64,000 bases of DNA from Methylomonas sp. LL1 (GTDB taxonomy: Bacteria; Pseudomonadota; Gammaproteobacteria; Methylococcales; Methylomonadaceae). Location of the stretch: assembly GCF_015711015.1 (NCBI RefSeq), contig NZ_CP064653.1, positions 744,001-808,000 on the forward strand, written 5' to 3'. Position numbers and translations under genes: made by a program. The notes under the pieces were generated by a model that was not told the origin of the DNA, made no database searches, and worked only from the letters and a program-made list of their open reading frames with translations. Below, piece by piece: positions 63,610 to 64,000 of the stretch (its first letter is position 1; each line of letters begins with the position of its first letter).

Positions 63610-64000
63610 TGTCGGAAAACGATGATAACAGTTTGATTGGTTACGATCCCCTGGCCTGGATGCATGACCCCGATCAACAGAAAAGCGAAGCGCCTGCCTG
63701 GGTTGATGAGCCGACGGCCGAGGAGCTGGTCGAACCAGACCAAAACGCATCGATTGACAATAGTGTCGATGATTCGACTGCCGGCACCGAGGAGGTTCTT
63801 GACGTAGTGCAAGAATGGCCCACGGCAGGCTCGGCGGACACGATTCAACGGATTGCGTTGGAGCCGGCGCAAAACATCCAGAATGTTGCCCAATTACATG
63901 AACAATTACTGCACATGCTCAATACCGGTAACAAAATAGAGATTGATGCCTCCGCCGTGACCCAGATCGATACGGCAACCTTGCAATTGCTGTTGATATT
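63609..64000 (+). CDS. STAS-domain protein, cut by window end
   Basis: The first 130 codons of a longer gene. The N-terminal 95 residues are acidic and low in structure. From about residue 100 on, IEIDASAVTQIDTATLQLLLI is the start of a STAS domain, as found in anti-sigma-factor antagonists and in MlaB-like or chemotaxis-linked proteins. The gene overlaps parA (TGATG). The 3' end lies beyond the window. Confidence 0.75.
   Translation, partial: MSENDDNSLIGYDPLAWMHDPDQQKSEAPAWVDEPTAEELVEPDQNASIDNSVDDSTAGTEEVLDVVQEWPTAGSADTIQRIALEPAQNIQNVAQLHEQLLHMLNTGNKIEIDASAVTQIDTATLQLLLI

Overview
The window looks like chromosome from a gammaproteobacterial methylotroph, most likely a methanotroph of the Methylococcales (Methylomonas-like). 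The pointers are a formaldehyde-activating-enzyme paralogue, a BaeSR/Spy envelope-stress locus, a PEP-CTERM-type exported protein, a PilVWX-PilY1 minor pilin cluster, and large secreted proteins. The genus is an inference; no rRNA, tRNA or CRISPR was seen.

Layout. 0-5 kb: a DUF2914 membrane protein, an H-NS-like protein, and a leftward operon of an OlsF-like bifunctional acyltransferase, an M14-type metallopeptidase and a BioH-like hydrolase. 5-6.3 kb: a complete IS256-family element with terminal inverted repeats and an 8-bp target duplication that ends in the stop codon of a Fae-like gene. 7-9.7 kb: baeS-baeR-spy-like envelope stress genes. 10.2-11.5 kb: a lipoprotein with an alpha/beta-hydrolase fold. 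11.5-15.9 kb (leftward): [NiFe]-hydrogenase large subunit, Tat-exported small subunit, and a chemoreceptor whose periplasmic domain carries two c-heme motifs. This is the most unusual locus here and may be a hydrogen- or redox-sensing chemotaxis module. 16-18.4 kb: proA-nadD-rsfS. 18.4-24.4 kb: small conserved genes, a DUF2760/Hsp70-like pair, and an OmpA-family lipoprotein with an 18-bp repeat tract. 24.9-38 kb: an orphan Nif11-like small protein, a decayed gene, and a two-partner secretion pair (TpsB plus a roughly 3,360-residue TpsA). 38.4-43.8 kb: an ExbB (fused to DUF2341 and a LamG-like domain), ExbD, TonB, porin and coiled-coil operon. 44-47.4 kb: a PhoX-like PEP-CTERM protein and DbpA helicase. 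47.8-56.6 kb: type IV minor pilins (two FimT/FimU-like, PilV, PilW, PilX), PilY1 and PilE. 57.1-64 kb: a chemotaxis operon cheY-cheA-cheW-(broken PAS chemoreceptor)-cheW-parA-STAS that runs off the window end.

The second half is dominated by surface and motility functions: adhesin secretion, TonB-type energised uptake, pili with a calcium-site PilY1 tip protein, and a pili/flagella-type Che array. Several intergenic inverted-repeat elements (19.1, 25.4, 40.2 and 56.7 kb) are mobile-repeat-like. Two decay events are visible: a chemoreceptor with a frameshift and probable internal deletion at about 60.57 kb, and a small gene with an in-frame TGA at about 25.8 kb.
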